Shown: positions 62,930 through 64,000 of the stretch, piece after piece
Position numbering within the stretch: position 1 is the stretch's first letter
Layout: each line of letters begins with the position of its first letter
NCBI GenBank assembly: GCA_002721305.1
Contig: PBKA01000006.1
Span: forward strand, 206,659-270,658
DNA length: 64,000 bases
Direction: 5' to 3'
Source: Acidimicrobiaceae bacterium
GTDB taxonomy: Bacteria; Actinomycetota; Acidimicrobiia; Acidimicrobiales; Poriferisodalaceae
Translations under genes and position numbers: made by a program
Notes under the pieces: model-generated
Seen by the model: the letters and a program-made list of their open reading frames with translations, nothing else
Told to the model about the DNA's origin: nothing
The model's database searches: none

Positions 62930-64000
62930 ATGAAAATCAGTGCGGTGACCCTTGACGCTGTTGGTGGCCCAGTCCGGGTAGAGACCCTTGATTTGGGTGA
63001 ACCTCGGGAAGGCGAAGTGTTGGTCAAAATGGGGGCGGCTGGGATTTGTCACAGCGACCAACACGTGGTGACTGGTCAGCACGTCGCACCCCTCCCCTGC
63101 GTTCTCGGGCATGAGGGCGCTGGGGAAGTCGTTGCCGTCGGGCCCAATGTCAGTGCCACCAGGCCGGGTGATCGGGTTGCGTTGAATTGGGTGCCTAGTT
63201 GTAAGAATTGTTTCTTCTGCGCCCGAAAACAACATCACCTCTGCCCTGAAATTACACAAAGAATCTTCACTGGGTTTATGGCCGACGGTACCAGTCGAAT
63301 CTCGCGCTCAAATCAGCCAGTTCTGCATTATTCCGGTATTTCAACGTGGGCCGACCACATGGTTGTTCCGGCTGAGTGCTGTCAGATACTAGATCCCCGG
63401 GTACCTTTCGAGGTCGCTGCGGTGGTGGGTTGTGCTGTTGCAACAGGTGTCGGAGCAGCAATGCATCGGGGCAATATTCAGGTTGGGGACCGAATTGTCG
63501 TGGTAGGTGCCGGTGGGGTGGGCCTAAGCGCAGTCATGGGTGCGAAAATGGCGGGGGCAGGCCAAATTATTGCTGTCGACCGTGAACCAAAAAAACGACG
63601 GCTAGCTGAAGAATTAGGTGCAACTCATTTCGTCCAAGCGGACGCGCACGCTGTTCAAGAGATTTACAGATTGACCGATGACCGGGGCGCTGATGTCGTC
63701 CTGGAAGCTATCGGCAACACGGCTCTTCAAGAGGAATGGCTTGAGGCGGTCAGACCCGGAGGATCACTGGTTTTAGTTGGCGTGCCAAGCACCTCCGACG
63801 CAACCGAATTCATCAGCGCCAATCTCATTCGTTCGGAAAAAACTATTAAGGGCAGCTACTACGCTGCCACCGACCCTGGGCAAGCAATTAGCGACCTTTG
63901 CACTGCTTACCTTGACGGTCACCTACCCGTTGATCGCTTGATTTCCAAACGAGTGCCGATAGAAGACGTTCAACTAGCGATCGATGCCATGCTTACCGGA
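62930..64000 (+). CDS. Zinc-dependent alcohol dehydrogenase (3' end outside the window)
   Basis: The first 357 residues of a medium-chain dehydrogenase/reductase are visible; the gene runs past the right edge and is absent from the ORF track. Catalytic zinc ligands are in GICHSD, GHEGAGEV and VVGCAVATG. The structural zinc Cys set is CKNCFFCARKQHHLC. The NAD site is VGAGGVGLSAVMGAKMAGA with a downstream Asp (VDREPKK). The form suits alcohol or formaldehyde-type dehydrogenases of class III/NDMA-like type. GGAG lies eight bases before ATG 62930. It is divergent from the dioxygenase, so it may oxidise an alcohol intermediate. Only the last few residues are likely missing. Confidence 0.92.
   Translation, partial: MKISAVTLDAVGGPVRVETLDLGEPREGEVLVKMGAAGICHSDQHVVTGQHVAPLPCVLGHEGAGEVVAVGPNVSATRPGDRVALNWVPSCKNCFFCARKQHHLCPEITQRIFTGFMADGTSRISRSNQPVLHYSGISTWADHMVVPAECCQILDPRVPFEVAAVVGCAVATGVGAAMHRGNIQVGDRIVVVGAGGVGLSAVMGAKMAGAGQIIAVDREPKKRRLAEELGATHFVQADAHAVQEIYRLTDDRGADVVLEAIGNTALQEEWLEAVRPGGSLVLVGVPSTSDATEFISANLIRSEKTIKGSYYAATDPGQAISDLCTAYLDGHLPVDRLISKRVPIEDVQLAIDAMLTG

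Overview
The window holds 54 protein genes on both strands, with very short gaps between them. I recognise no rRNA, tRNA, insertion sequence, phage gene or CRISPR array. Base composition is moderate (GC by eye in the low to mid 50s). The gene content is that of a catabolic accessory region in a free-living aerobic heterotroph. A Ser/Thr/Glu-rich 'GAAC' lipoprotein, two probable F420 enzymes (DDN and PPOX type), an AtsA-like sulfatase, monomeric NADP-isocitrate dehydrogenase and many apparently leaderless promoters point to an actinobacterium, possibly a marine Acidimicrobiia lineage. That placement is inference; no phylogenetic marker is present.

Layout. 0-11 kb: SDR (cut by the window edge) and a Cys-nucleophile hydrolase, divergent from a Ser hydrolase; an amidohydrolase; a lone lumazine synthase (ribH); then a run of acyl-CoA dehydrogenase, fused hydantoinase/oxoprolinase A-B and two class III CoA-transferase subunits. 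11-21 kb: VOC protein, LLM oxidoreductase and branched-chain aminotransferase on the minus strand; on the plus strand FadB-like multifunctional protein, HsaA-like flavin monooxygenase, class II aldolase and TcuA-like flavoprotein; then an acyl-CoA ligase. 21-31 kb: monomeric isocitrate dehydrogenase, a complete dipeptide-type ABC importer (D-F-A-B-C order) and argG. 31-41 kb: M20 deacylase, ahcY plus purine nucleoside phosphorylase, FAD monooxygenase, an enoyl-CoA hydratase/CMD/DDN operon, an MFS exporter with a methyltransferase, and ThrH plus a VOC protein. 41-53 kb: a tightly overlapping desaturase / MetE-like methyltransferase / PhyH dioxygenase / SDR run, GNAT plus an SCP2-like hydrolase fusion, then carotenoid oxygenase / amidohydrolase / CobW. 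51-64 kb: two separate Rieske oxygenase systems, an unassigned propeller-like protein, a Baeyer-Villiger monooxygenase, a metallo-beta-lactamase-fold / sulfatase / MttB-like operon, a PPOX flavoprotein and a zinc alcohol dehydrogenase running off the window.

How the genes work together. The predominant chemistry is uptake (ABC, MFS), oxygenation (two Rieske oxygenases, BVMO, FAD and HsaA-like monooxygenases, PhyH, carotenoid oxygenase), CoA activation (ligase, CoA transferases) and beta-oxidation-like steps (ACAD, ECH, FadB), feeding central metabolism. A second theme is one-carbon and methyl metabolism (MetE-like, MttB-like, SAM methyltransferase, SAH hydrolase). I recognise no transcription factor in 64 kb.

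The most distinctive signal outside the genes is a promoter pattern: a TANNNT box exactly six bases before the start codon of at least seven genes, and five or seven bases before three more. It indicates leaderless transcription and settles several start codons. The strongest candidates for undescribed biology are the ACAD/fused-hydantoinase/paired-CoA-transferase cluster, in which one CoA-transferase subunit has Glu for the catalytic Asp; the sulfatase/MBL/MttB operon; and the carotenoid oxygenase/amidohydrolase/CobW operon.
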